Shown: in pieces, positions 8,486 to 16,670 of the stretch
How positions within the stretch are numbered: the first letter of the stretch is position 1
How the letters are laid out: each line of letters starts with the position of its first letter
Source: Streptomyces broussonetiae
GTDB taxonomy: Bacteria; Actinomycetota; Actinomycetes; Streptomycetales; Streptomycetaceae
NCBI RefSeq assembly: GCF_009796285.1
Contig: NZ_CP047020.1
Span: 5,022,001 to 5,086,000, forward strand
Length of the DNA stretch: 64,000 nucleotides
Direction: 5' to 3'
Notes under the pieces: generated by a model
Database searches by the model: none
Told to the model about the DNA's origin: nothing
What the model saw: the letters and a program-made list of their open reading frames with translations, nothing else
Made by a program: the position numbers and the translations under genes

Positions 8486-8980
8486 TCAGTCCGCCTCGCG
8501 CTCCTTCTCGGCCAGGTGGATCACGCACACCCCCACCGCGATCAGCAGCGCCGGGTCCGCGTCCTCCCGTACGACGTCGACGCCGTAGGTCTCCCGCAGG
8601 TGCAGCCACCGCCGGGAGATCACGGCGAGGAGTTCGCCGTCGTACTCGACGACGAACTCACGGTCCAGGATCTTCCCGCTGACGTCCAGCTCGGTGCCGT
8701 CCGCCATGGCGACCCGGTAGTGGTTGCGCAGCAGGGACAGCCGCTTGCGCCTGATCCTGGCCAGGCCCTCGCCGTCCCGCTCGATCACCATCGTGTCGCG
8801 CAGGGCGAACATCTTCTGGTGGATGTCGATCAGGACGCGTCCCTGGGTGTCCTTCAGCTCGAAGGTGTCCCGCAGCCGCATCGCCTTGCCGTCGACGAGG
8901 AACACCTTCCGGCCGTGCTCGTCCTCGATCCAGTAGTCTTCACCGATGCCGAGGAGCCGGTCGCGTACGAGGAATCTCAT
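8486..8980 (-). CDS. LURP-one-related (tubby-like beta-barrel) protein
   Basis: A 164-residue protein made almost entirely of alternating beta strands with the repeating pattern seen in the LURP-one/tubby C-terminal-like family (MRFLVRDRLLGIGEDYWIEDEHG, then KVFLVDGKAMRLRDTFELKD, GRVLIDIHQKM). It ends with a mostly hydrophobic helix (DPALLIAVGVCVIHLAEKE), which may pack into the barrel or touch the membrane. Related to scramblase-like folds; no activity has been established for bacterial members. No operon partner. Confidence 0.8.
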   Translation of the reverse strand: MRFLVRDRLLGIGEDYWIEDEHGRKVFLVDGKAMRLRDTFELKDTQGRVLIDIHQKMFALRDTMVIERDGEGLARIRRKRLSLLRNHYRVAMADGTELDVSGKILDREFVVEYDGELLAVISRRWLHLRETYGVDVVREDADPALLIAVGVCVIHLAEKEREAD

Positions 8981-9011
8981 GTGGGTACCGTTCCCCGTGC
9001 CGCGTTGATCA

Positions 9012-10046
9012 TCACTGGCCCGCCGGCCCGAAACGTCTGCGGTAGGCCGACGGGCTCAGCCCCGTCTCCCGGCGCAGCCGGTCCCGCAGGTTCGCCGCCG
9101 TGCCCAGGCCGCAGCCGGCCGCTACGACGTCCAGGCGCTCCTCGCCCCGCTCGATGAGCCGGCAGGCCAGCGCCACGCGCTCCCCGGTGAGCCAGGCCAG
9201 CGGGGTCGTGCCCAGCTGGGCACGGAAGCGGCGGTGCAGCGTGGCGGGGCTGACGGCCGCGCGGGCGGCGAGGTCGGCCACCGTCAGCGGCTCGCCCAGC
9301 CGCTCCTGTGCCCAGGACAGCAGCGGGCCGAGCGACGCGTCGGGCACGTCGGGCACCGGGCGTTCCACGAACTGCCGCTGGCCGCCGTCCCGGTGGGCGG
9401 CGAAGACGAGACGCCGGGAGACGGCGTTGGCGAGTTCGGCGCCGTGGTCGCGGCGCCAGATGTGCAGCCCGAGGTCGAGCGCGGCCGCGCTGCCGGCGGC
9501 GGTGAGCAGGTCGCCCTCGTCCACGAACAGCACGTCCGGCTCCAGCAGCACCTGGGGGTGCAGGTCCCGGAAGGTGTCCGCCCACATCCAGTGGGTGGTG
9601 GCCCGGCGGCCGTCCAGCAGTCCGGCCTCGGCGAGGGCGAAGCTGCCGGTGCAGAAGCTGACGACCCGTGCTCCGCGCGCGTGCGTGCGGCGGATGGCGT
9701 CGAGGACGTCGGCACCGCGCGGTACGACGTTGTCCGGGCGTCCCGGTACGACAAGGGTGTCGGCCTCGTCCACCGCCTCCAGGCCGGGCACGCCGGTCAG
9801 AGTGAAGAACCCGTGGTTCATCCGGGCCGCGGAGCCGGGCGTGCACAGCGTGATCTCGTACAGCGGCCCGTGGCCGCCCAGTTCGGGCCTGGGCAGGCCG
9901 AACAGTTCGGTGGCGACGCCGACCTCGAAGGGGTTGGTTCCCTCGTCGACGATCACGGCGACCCGATGAGTCCGATGAGTCCGATGAGTCCGATGAGTCC
10001 GATGAGCCGGACGGGCCGGGCGCGAGTGAGAGGATCCTTGCGGCAT
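9012..10046 (-). CDS. GlxA-type regulator (DJ-1/PfpI domain plus AraC HTH)
   Basis: A 344-residue regulator. Residues about 29-200 form a DJ-1/PfpI-like domain (RVAVIVDEGTNPFEVGVATELFG; nucleophile-elbow region VVSFCTGSFALAEAGLLDGR) and residues about 240-335 a double AraC helix-turn-helix (LTVADLAARAAVSPATLHRRFR, ending TGLSPSAYRRRF). The first 28 residues lie outside the domain and include a fourfold HRT repeat encoded by a 9-bp tandem repeat; the family normally begins near the RVAV stretch. ATG at 10046 is six bases after a TAGAAA element, so a leaderless transcript is possible, but the true start may be downstream. Divergent from the cupin gene, its probable target. Confidence 0.85.
   Translation of the reverse strand: MPQGSSHSRPARPAHRTHRTHRTHRTHRVAVIVDEGTNPFEVGVATELFGLPRPELGGHGPLYEITLCTPGSAARMNHGFFTLTGVPGLEAVDEADTLVVPGRPDNVVPRGADVLDAIRRTHARGARVVSFCTGSFALAEAGLLDGRRATTHWMWADTFRDLHPQVLLEPDVLFVDEGDLLTAAGSAAALDLGLHIWRRDHGAELANAVSRRLVFAAHRDGGQRQFVERPVPDVPDASLGPLLSWAQERLGEPLTVADLAARAAVSPATLHRRFRAQLGTTPLAWLTGERVALACRLIERGEERLDVVAAGCGLGTAANLRDRLRRETGLSPSAYRRRFGPAGQ
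9963..10007. repeat. Five tandem copies of a 9-bp unit
   Basis: The unit CCGATGAGT occurs four times in a row, followed by a fifth copy ending in C. It lies in frame at the extreme N-terminal coding end of the GlxA-type regulator and encodes repeated His-Arg-Thr. Confidence 0.9.
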
Positions 10047-10098
10047 ATGCGATTTCTAGCACTCGTCTGCGGGCCCCGGTCACCCGCACCCTGAACCC

Positions 10099-10485
10099 AT
10101 GGAACCCATCTCCCTGGAAAAGGCCCTCGCCTCCTTCGACGAGTGCTGGAGCCCCCGTATCGTCGCCGCCGTCAACGACTACGACGTCCGTATCGCCAAG
10201 TTCGAGGGTGAGCACGTCTGGCACGTGCACGAGGACACCGACGAGTTCTTCCTGGTCCTGGACGGCGAGGTGCACCTCGGACTGCGTGAGGCGACCGGGG
10301 CACGCACGGTCGTGCTGTCCCGGGGATCGGTGTTCACCGTCCCGCGCGGCACCGAGCACAAGCCGTTCGCGCCCCGGCGCGCCGAGGTCCTCCTCTTCGA
10401 GCCGACCGGCACGCTCTCGGTCGGCGACCGGCACGAGGAGGTGCCGGACCATGTGGATGTGACCACCGGTCACGCGCTGACGTAG
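10099..10485 (+). CDS. Cupin-domain protein
   Basis: A 128-residue single-domain beta-barrel. The metal-binding cupin motif 1 is visible as WHVHEDTDEFFLVLDGEVHLGL (two His and a Glu), and motif 2 as PRGTEHKPFAP (His). It has an N-terminal helix (MEPISLEKALASFDECWSPR). Many such proteins bind metal and small molecules or act as simple isomerases or dioxygenases; the substrate cannot be inferred. It is divergent from the GlxA-type regulator with a 52-base gap, so that regulator probably controls it. Confidence 0.85.
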   Translation: MEPISLEKALASFDECWSPRIVAAVNDYDVRIAKFEGEHVWHVHEDTDEFFLVLDGEVHLGLREATGARTVVLSRGSVFTVPRGTEHKPFAPRRAEVLLFEPTGTLSVGDRHEEVPDHVDVTTGHALT

Positions 10486-10627
10486 CACGCGGCGAGTCCG
10501 TCCGGGCCAGTGATCGTCGCCGAGGGCGGGGCGGGGCGGACCGGCCGCCGCCGGTGCCGGCGAGGACGGCGGGGACGGACGACGAGAAGTACCCTTCGGC
10601 TCCTCGGCTCCTCGGGCGCTGTGGCGC

Positions 10628-10879
10628 TCAGACGCCGTAGCCGTCGCTGTAGCCGTCGACGTGGTGGTGGTGAGGCTTCTCCTCCTCCACCACCGGCGTC
10701 GGCGGGACGACGACCCGGCGGCGGCGTGCGATGCCGCTGAACGTCGTCACGCCGATCAGGCCCACGGCCATCAGGATCAGCCCGACGACCGGGATGTTGA
10801 CGCCGTGCATGTGCCAGTCGGTCGCGAACGTCAGGATGGCTCCCACGGCGATGAGAATGATGCATCCGCCGAGCCCCAT
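10628..10879 (-). CDS. Small two-helix membrane protein (DUF6458-like)
   Basis: An 83-residue membrane protein with two hydrophobic helices (residues about 3-20 and 29-46), separated by FATDWHMHGVNIPV, then a basic stop-transfer RRRR and a polar tail with HHHH. This matches the small DUF6458 family widespread in actinobacteria, function unknown. The ATG at 10879 is preceded by GGCGAG. It lies between the cupin gene and the M18 peptidase gene, not obviously coupled to either. Confidence 0.75.
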   Translation of the reverse strand: MGLGGCIILIAVGAILTFATDWHMHGVNIPVVGLILMAVGLIGVTTFSGIARRRRVVVPPTPVVEEEKPHHHHVDGYSDGYGV

Positions 10880-10945
10880 GAGAACTCGCCTCCCCTTCCG
10901 GTTCCGGAATCTCCGGTCCCTTCCGGGTACCCGGCGCGGCCCGGG

Positions 10946-12268
10946 CTAGCCCTCCAGGAACGCCACCAGTGCGTTGGCCAGCAGGAACGGGTCGTCGGCA
11001 CCGCACAGTTCGCGCGCGCTGTGCATCGAGAGGATCGCGACGCCGATGTCCACCGTGCGGATGCCGTGGCGGGCCGCGGTGATCGGGCCGATCGTGGTGC
11101 CGCAGGGCATGGCGTTGTTGGAGACGAAGGTCTGGAAGGGGACGTTCGCCTTCTCGCAGGCCGCGGCGAAGACCGCACGGCCCGAACCGTCCGTGGCGTA
11201 GCGGTTGTTGACGTTGACCTTGAGGATCGGGCCGCCGTTGACCCGGGGGTGGTGGGTGGGGTCGTGGCGCTCGGCGTAGTTGGGGTGGACGGCGTGGCCG
11301 GTGTCGGAGGACAGGCACACCGTGCCGGCGAAGGCGCGGGCCCGGTCCTCCCACGAGCCGCCGCGCGCGAACACCGAGCGTTCCAGGACCGATCCGAGCA
11401 GCGGGCCGTCCGCGCCGGTGTCCGACTGGGAGCCGTTCTCCTCGTGGTCGAAGGCGGCCAGCACGGGGATACGGGTCAGCGGGGCGCCGGAGGTTGCGAC
11501 GGCGGCCAGGGCGGCCGTGCCCGCGTGCACCGAGAGCAGGTTGTCCATGCGCGGCCCGGCGAGCAGTTCCCGGTCCCGGCCGAGGTAGGCCGGCGGCTCC
11601 ACCGGGTGCACCATCAGGTCCCAGCCGGTCACCCAGCCGGCCGTGAGGCCGGCCTCCTGCTCCAGGAAGGCGATGAGGTCGCCCTCGCGCACGTCGTTGC
11701 CGAGGCCCCACACCGGCTGCAGGTGGCGCTGCTTGTCGAGCTTGAGGCCCTCGGTGCTGACCGAGCGGTCCAGGTGGATGGCCAGTTGGGGGACGCGCAG
11801 CAGCGGGCGGTCCACGTTCACCAGGGTCGAGGAGCCGTCGCGCAGGGTGAGCCGGCCGGCCAGCCCCAGGTCCCGGTCCAGCCAGGAGTTCATCAGCGGA
11901 CCGCCGTAGATCTCGACGGCGACCTGGCGCCAGCCGTGCGCGCCGGTGTCCGGCTGCGGCTTGATCCGCAGGTTCGGGGAGTCGGTGTGCGCGCCGATGA
12001 TGTGGAACGGGGTGTGCGGCTCGGCGCCCTCGGGGACGTACCAGGCGATGAGCGCGCCCCCGCGCAGTACGTACCGGCCGCCGCTGCCGGTGGCGGACGT
12101 CGCTGCTGCCTCCGTGTCCCAGGCGTCCGTCTCCGCGACCTGCTTGAAACCCGCCTTCTCCAGTCGCTCGGCGGCGGTGGCCACCGCGTGGTACGGCGAC
12201 GCTCCGGCCGCCAGGAAGGACATCAGGTCGTCGGTGTGGCCGCGGTCGAAGCGGGCTGGTGCGCTCAT
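10946..12268 (-). CDS. M18-family aminopeptidase
   Basis: A 440-residue cytosolic dinuclear-zinc aminopeptidase. Metal-binding and catalytic motifs are present: GAHTDSPNLR (His, Asp), LDRDLGLAGR, FDHEENGSQSDTGADG (Glu-Glu), and the C-terminal TTIGPITAARHGIRTVDIGV with its His. The family removes N-terminal acidic or hydrophobic residues from peptides and forms large dodecamers. The ATG at 12268 is preferred over GTG at 12277, because AAGGTGA provides a ribosome site at proper distance for it. Neighbours are unrelated; the upstream gap carries the terminator of the acyl-CoA dehydrogenase gene. Confidence 0.92.
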   Translation of the reverse strand: MSAPARFDRGHTDDLMSFLAAGASPYHAVATAAERLEKAGFKQVAETDAWDTEAAATSATGSGGRYVLRGGALIAWYVPEGAEPHTPFHIIGAHTDSPNLRIKPQPDTGAHGWRQVAVEIYGGPLMNSWLDRDLGLAGRLTLRDGSSTLVNVDRPLLRVPQLAIHLDRSVSTEGLKLDKQRHLQPVWGLGNDVREGDLIAFLEQEAGLTAGWVTGWDLMVHPVEPPAYLGRDRELLAGPRMDNLLSVHAGTAALAAVATSGAPLTRIPVLAAFDHEENGSQSDTGADGPLLGSVLERSVFARGGSWEDRARAFAGTVCLSSDTGHAVHPNYAERHDPTHHPRVNGGPILKVNVNNRYATDGSGRAVFAAACEKANVPFQTFVSNNAMPCGTTIGPITAARHGIRTVDIGVAILSMHSARELCGADDPFLLANALVAFLEG

Positions 12269-12290
12269 GGGATTCACCTTAACGACGTGT

Positions 12291-12323
12291 ACGGGCTCGC
12301 TCCCGGTATGGGAGCGAGCCCGT
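12291..12323 (-). terminator. Terminator of the acyl-CoA dehydrogenase gene
   Basis: A perfect 14-bp stem, ACGGGCTCGCTCCC with its inverse complement, and loop GGTAT. It lies 17 bases past the stop codon at 12341 on the minus strand and separates that gene from the M18 peptidase gene. Confidence 0.85.
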
Positions 12324-12340
12324 GGGACCGAATCGACGGA

Positions 12341-14167
12341 CTAGAACGCGGCCTCGTCCAGCTCCATCAGGTCCAGCTCGACGTTCCCGGCGACCTTGCG
12401 GGCCAGGGTGACGCCCGGCAGCACGTTCGCCGCGAAGAACTTCGCCGCGGCGATCTTGCCGGTGTAGAAGGCCTTGTCCTTCGCCGAGGCGGTGGCCAGC
12501 TTCTCGGCCGCGATCGCGGCGCCCTTGAGCAGCAGGTAGCCGACGACGACGTCACCGGTGGCCAGCAGCAGGCGGGTGGTGTTCAGGCCCACCTTGTAGA
12601 TGTTCTTGGTGTCCTGCTCGGTGGCGGCGAGGTCGGTCAGCATCAGGCCGACGATCGCCTCCAGCTCCACGGCCGCCTTGGCCAGGTGCTCACGGGCGCC
12701 GGCCAGCTCCTCCCCGCCGGTGCCGAGCGCCAGGAACTTCTTGATGTCCTCGGCGAGCCCGTTCAGCGCGGCGCCCTGGTTGCGGACGATCTTCCGGAAG
12801 AAGAAGTCCTGGCCCTGGATCGCCGTGGTGCCCTCGTACAGGGTGTCGATCTTGGAGTCCCGGATGTACTGCTCGATCGGGTACTCCTGGAGGAAGCCGG
12901 AGCCGCCGAAGGTCTGCAGCGACTGGGCGAGCTGCTCGTAGCCCTTCTCGGAGCCGTAGCCCTTGACGATCGGCAGGAGCAGGTCGTTCAGCGCGTGCTC
13001 GGCGGAGGCGTCCTCGCCGTTCGCCTCCTTGACCTGGATCGCGTCCTGGATCGAGGCGGTGTACAGCACGAGGGCGCGCATGCCCTCCGCGTACGCCTTC
13101 TGCGTCATCAGCGAGCGGCGCACGTCCGGGTGGTGGGTGATGGTGACCTTGGGCGCGGTCTTGTCCATGAAGTTCGCCAGGTCCGGGCCCTGGACGCGCT
13201 CCTTTGCGTACTCCAGCGCGTTCAGGTAGCCCGTGGACAGCGTGGAGATCGCCTTCGTGCCGACCATCATGCGGGCGAACTCGATGATGCGGAACATCTG
13301 GCGGATGCCGTCGTGCTTGTCGCCGATGAGCCAGCCCTTGGCGGGGTGCTGGTCGCCGAAGGTCATCTCGCAGGTGTTGGAGGCCTTCAGGCCCATCTTG
13401 TGCTCGACGTTGGTGGCGTAGGCGCCGTTGCGCTCGCCCAGCTCGCCGGTCTCGAAGTCGAAGTTGTACTTGGGCACGAGGAAGAGGGACAGGCCCTTGG
13501 TGCCGGGGCCTGCGCCCTCGGGGCGGGCGAGCACGTAGTGGAGGATGTTCTCCGACATGTCATGCTCACCGGAGGTGATGAAGCGCTTCACGCCCTCGAT
13601 GTGCCAGGAGCCGTCCTCCTGCTGGACCGCCTTGGTGCGGCCGGCGCCCACGTCGGAGCCCGCGTCGGGCTCGGTGAGCACCATCGTGGAGCCCCACTGC
13701 TTCTCCACGGCGATCGAGGCGATGTGCTTCTGGACCTCGTTGCCCTCCTCGAAGAGGATGCCGGCGAAGGCCGGGCCCGAGGAGTACATCCACACGGCCG
13801 GGTTGGCGCCCAGGATCAGCTCGGCGTAGGCCCAGATCAGGGAGCGGGGCGAGGTGGTGCCGCCGATCTCCTCGGGCAGGCCGAGGCGCCAGTACTCGGA
13901 GTCCATGAAGGCCTGGTAGCTCTTCTTGAAGGACGCGGGTACCGGAGCGGTGTTGGTCTCCGGGTCGAAGACCGGCGGGTTGCGGTCGGCGTCGGCGAAG
14001 GACTCGGCCAGCTCGTTCTCGGAGAGGCGGGTCAGCTCCTCCAGCACGCTCTTGGCGGTCTCGACGTCCATCTCCTCGAACGGGCCGGTGCCGTACACCT
14101 TGTCGCGCCCCAGTACTTCGAAGAGGTTGAACTCGATGTCGCGGAGATTCGGCTTGTAGTGCCCCAT
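12341..14167 (-). CDS. Acyl-CoA dehydrogenase, FadE5 type
   Basis: A 608-residue flavoprotein of fatty-acid beta-oxidation. The long form and opening MGHYKPNLRDIEFNLFEVL match the FadE5 group of mycobacteria, which accepts a broad range of acyl-CoA chain lengths. Visible motifs include VLTEPDAGSDVGAGRTKA (FAD/substrate-binding middle domain), GSGFLQEYPIEQYIRDSKIDTLYEGTTAIQ (C-terminal helical domain) and an extra C-terminal domain past residue 500. The ATG at 14167 is chosen over the frame start at 14233 because the family N-terminus begins there and GGAG precedes it. Followed by a strong terminator. Confidence 0.93.
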   Translation of the reverse strand: MGHYKPNLRDIEFNLFEVLGRDKVYGTGPFEEMDVETAKSVLEELTRLSENELAESFADADRNPPVFDPETNTAPVPASFKKSYQAFMDSEYWRLGLPEEIGGTTSPRSLIWAYAELILGANPAVWMYSSGPAFAGILFEEGNEVQKHIASIAVEKQWGSTMVLTEPDAGSDVGAGRTKAVQQEDGSWHIEGVKRFITSGEHDMSENILHYVLARPEGAGPGTKGLSLFLVPKYNFDFETGELGERNGAYATNVEHKMGLKASNTCEMTFGDQHPAKGWLIGDKHDGIRQMFRIIEFARMMVGTKAISTLSTGYLNALEYAKERVQGPDLANFMDKTAPKVTITHHPDVRRSLMTQKAYAEGMRALVLYTASIQDAIQVKEANGEDASAEHALNDLLLPIVKGYGSEKGYEQLAQSLQTFGGSGFLQEYPIEQYIRDSKIDTLYEGTTAIQGQDFFFRKIVRNQGAALNGLAEDIKKFLALGTGGEELAGAREHLAKAAVELEAIVGLMLTDLAATEQDTKNIYKVGLNTTRLLLATGDVVVGYLLLKGAAIAAEKLATASAKDKAFYTGKIAAAKFFAANVLPGVTLARKVAGNVELDLMELDEAAF

Positions 14168-14343
14168 GGCGACGGCTCCGTAGAGGGATCGGCGAGGCAC
14201 TGACTCCTCGCACCTAAGTTCACGTACCAACAAGTGGCTACGATGATGCTACCCGTCGGTAATAAGACGCAACCCCTACCGGTTCAAGTGTGAGCAGGGT
14301 CTACTCCGCCCCGCTCGCCAGGAGCCCTCGGTACGCTTGCGCC

Positions 14344-14826
14344 ATGTACGGATACGGCCAGCCCATGGACGGTGGTGCTGCTCAGCAGCAGTACGCCACG
14401 CCGCAGCAGATGCCGGGCGGTGTCGGCGGGTACGGCCAGCAGCCGCCGCTCTACCCGGAGCCGTCCCCGCCCTCCCTCGCGGACGCGGTGCGCGCCTTCA
14501 CCACCGGGCAGATGTCCGCCGAGGACTTCCAGCAGATCTTCGCCACGTCGAAGGTGTACTGCCCGCGCGGCGACACTCCCGGCTTCCTCGCCCTGCACAA
14601 CACCCAGCAGCCGGTGATCCCGATGTTCACCTCGCTGAAGGAGCTGCGCCGGTACGCGGGCAAGGAGTCCAAGTACTTCGTGATCACCGGCGCCGAGGTG
14701 ATCGACCTGCTGCCGACCGGCTACGGCTTCGTCCTGGACATGGAGGGCGAGCACCGGATGGTGTTCGACGCGAAGGCGGTCGAGCAGATGGTGGAGTTCG
14801 CGATGCGCCGGATGTACGGCGGCTGA
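14344..14826 (+). CDS. SseB-family protein
   Basis: A 160-residue protein. The first 45 residues are a disordered Gly/Gln/Pro/Tyr-rich tail (MYGYGQPMDGGAAQQQYATP); the rest is an SseB N-terminal domain: short helices, then FLALHNTQQPVIPMFTSLKELRRYAGKESKYFVITGAEVIDLLPTGYGFVLD. The family includes an enhancer of rhodanese serine sensitivity in enterobacteria and type VII secretion-linked proteins in actinobacteria; the role here is unknown. The ATG at 14344 gives the usual N-terminus. Divergent from the acyl-CoA dehydrogenase gene. Confidence 0.83.
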   Translation: MYGYGQPMDGGAAQQQYATPQQMPGGVGGYGQQPPLYPEPSPPSLADAVRAFTTGQMSAEDFQQIFATSKVYCPRGDTPGFLALHNTQQPVIPMFTSLKELRRYAGKESKYFVITGAEVIDLLPTGYGFVLDMEGEHRMVFDAKAVEQMVEFAMRRMYGG

Positions 14827-14866
14827 ACCCTCCCTCCTGCCGGGCGAGTTGGCCTACTGTGCCGGT

Positions 14867-15388
14867 GTGGCCCCGACCGACACGCCGGCCCCGGCTCGTG
14901 CGTACCGAGTGTGGTGGGCCGGTGGCGCCGCCTTCGCGGCGGTGGCGTGCGCGCCGAGGGTCGCCGGGGGCGTCGCGGTCTGGTGCTGTGCCCCCGCCCT
15001 GCTCGCCTGCGGCTGGATGGGCACGCTGGGTGGTGGGTGGCTGCTGTGCGCGGCCCGGGCGCTGCGTGCGCGCGGGGTCGTGGCGGAAGGGCGGCTGGAG
15101 CGGCCCTGTGAGAAGAGCGTCGACGACGCCGTCCTGAGGTGCCACGTCTACGCGTACACCGGCACGCGCGGTGAGCCGCGCACCTGTACGTGCGTCGACA
15201 CGCGCGGTGCCGCCTGGGTGCGGGTCCTCTACGACCCCGCCGACCCCGACGGGAGCAGCCGGATCGGCACCCGTACCGCGGGGATGCTGGCGTTCGGCGT
15301 CCTCCTGCTGCCGGCGTTCGGGGTTCCTGCGCTGGTCGGCAGGGCGGGGGCGGCCGTGCTCGCCGTGTTCCTCGCCTGCGCGGGGTGA
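14867..15388 (+). CDS. DUF3592-like membrane protein
   Basis: About 173 residues with hydrophobic segments near residues 15-60 and 135-165 flanking a small soluble domain (VVAEGRLERPCEKSVDDAVLRCHVYAYTGTRGEPRTCTCVDTRGAAWVRVLYDPADPD). The 'VxYDPxxP' stretch is the hallmark of DUF3592 proteins. Four Cys in the soluble part could form disulfides if it faces outward. The start is uncertain between TTG 14849 and GTG 14867. It follows the SseB-like gene by 40 bases in the same direction, so co-transcription is likely. Function unknown. Confidence 0.65.
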   Translation: MAPTDTPAPARAYRVWWAGGAAFAAVACAPRVAGGVAVWCCAPALLACGWMGTLGGGWLLCAARALRARGVVAEGRLERPCEKSVDDAVLRCHVYAYTGTRGEPRTCTCVDTRGAAWVRVLYDPADPDGSSRIGTRTAGMLAFGVLLLPAFGVPALVGRAGAAVLAVFLACAG

Positions 15389-15518
15389 TTCATGTCCTAT
15401 ATGTCATGTGATGCCCACCTGTCGGAGCCCGAGGGGAATTCCCTCCGGGCTCTTTCTGTTGTGGGGTGGCAGAAAGTTCAACGCTCAACTAAAGTGGTTG
15501 CACAAGGAGGTACCGACC

Positions 15519-16496
15519 ATGCCTGCAGTGACCGTCGAGAACCCGTTGACGCTGCCCCGTGTGACCGCTCCCGCAGACGCCGTCGCGCGTCCGGTGCTGG
15601 CCGTCACCACCGCTCCGAGCGGTTTCGAGGGTGAGGGCTTCCCGGTGCGCCGGGCGTTCGCCGGGATCAACTACCGCCACCTCGACCCGTTCATCATGAT
15701 GGACCAGATGGGCGAGGTGGAGTACGCGCCGGGCGAGCCCAAGGGCACCCCCTGGCACCCGCACCGCGGCTTCGAGACCGTCACCTACATCATCGACGGG
15801 ATCTTCGACCACCAGGACTCCAACGGCGGTGGCGGCACCATCACCAACGGCGACACCCAGTGGATGACCGCGGGCTCGGGCCTGCTGCACATCGAGGCGC
15901 CGCCGGAGGCCCTCGTCGTGTCCGGCGGTCTCTTCCACGGCCTGCAGCTGTGGGTGAACCTGCCCGCCAAGGACAAGATGATGGCCCCGCGCTACCAGGA
16001 CATCCGCGGCGGCCAGGTCCAGCTGCTCACCTCTCCCGACGGCGGCGCGCTGCTGCGCGTCATCGCGGGCGAACTGGACGGTCACCAGGGTCCCGGCATC
16101 ACGCACACGCCGATCACGATGATCCACGCGACCCTCGCCCCGGGCGCGGAGATCACCCTGCCCTGGCGCGAGGACTTCAACGGCCTGGCCTACGTCCTCG
16201 CGGGCCGCGGCAGCGTCGGTGCGGACCGCCGGCCGATCCAGCTCGGCCAGACCGCCGTCTTCGGCGCCGGGTCCGCGCTGACCGTCCGCGCGGACGAGCA
16301 GCAGGACAGCCACACCCCGGACCTGGAGGTCGTCCTCCTCGGCGGGCAGCCGATCCGTGAGCCGATGGCCCACTACGGCCCGTTCGTCATGAACACCCGC
16401 CAGGAACTGCAGCAGGCCTTCGAGGACTTCCAGAAGGGCCGGCTGGGGACCATCCCCGCGGTGCACGGGATGACCGCCGAGGGTCCGCAGGACTGA
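15519..16496 (+). CDS. Pirin-family protein
   Basis: A 325-residue bicupin. The N-terminal metal-binding cupin carries the pirin motif TPWHPHRGFETVTYIIDG with the conserved His residues (also HIEAP at about residue 125), and the C-terminal cupin has ALRVI..GA-like strands and AQTAVF-type turns. Bacterial pirins can act as quercetin-type dioxygenases or bind regulators such as pyruvate dehydrogenase E1 or a sigma factor; which applies here is unknown. A strong ribosome site, AAGGAGG, precedes ATG 15519. The upstream 130 bases are comparatively AT-rich (AGTTCAACGCTCAACTAAAG) and probably hold the promoter. A terminator follows. Confidence 0.92.
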   Translation: MPAVTVENPLTLPRVTAPADAVARPVLAVTTAPSGFEGEGFPVRRAFAGINYRHLDPFIMMDQMGEVEYAPGEPKGTPWHPHRGFETVTYIIDGIFDHQDSNGGGGTITNGDTQWMTAGSGLLHIEAPPEALVVSGGLFHGLQLWVNLPAKDKMMAPRYQDIRGGQVQLLTSPDGGALLRVIAGELDGHQGPGITHTPITMIHATLAPGAEITLPWREDFNGLAYVLAGRGSVGADRRPIQLGQTAVFGAGSALTVRADEQQDSHTPDLEVVLLGGQPIREPMAHYGPFVMNTRQELQQAFEDFQKGRLGTIPAVHGMTAEGPQD

Positions 16497-16511
16497 CGTA
16501 CCCGTACGACC

Positions 16512-16549
16512 CGCCGCACCCGGTCCGCTCAGGCGGGCCGGGTGCGGCG
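16512..16549 (+). terminator. Terminator after pirin gene
   Basis: Twelve-base arms CGCCGCACCCGG/CCGGGTGCGGCG, with an inner CCGC/GCGG helix and a T-G wobble, form a hairpin of about 17 bp starting 15 bases after the stop codon. Confidence 0.8.
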
Positions 16550-16670
16550 TTCTCCCGGCCGGCAGGATCGACGCGGGTTTTCACGGGCACGGCGCACCCG
16601 GTCGGGCACGGCTCACCCGGTCGGCCGACCGCGGCAGGACACCCGTGGACGCCCATGATCCGCTGGACGC

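Noticed and set aside
10661..14203. 1180-residue plus-strand frame
   Set aside because: It runs antisense across the DUF6458-like, M18 peptidase and FadE5 genes and has no recognisable domain.
14250..14261. TACC-CGTC-GGTA inverted repeat upstream of the FadE5-like gene, as a regulator site
   Set aside because: Arms of only four bases are expected by chance too often to support a call without comparison to relatives.
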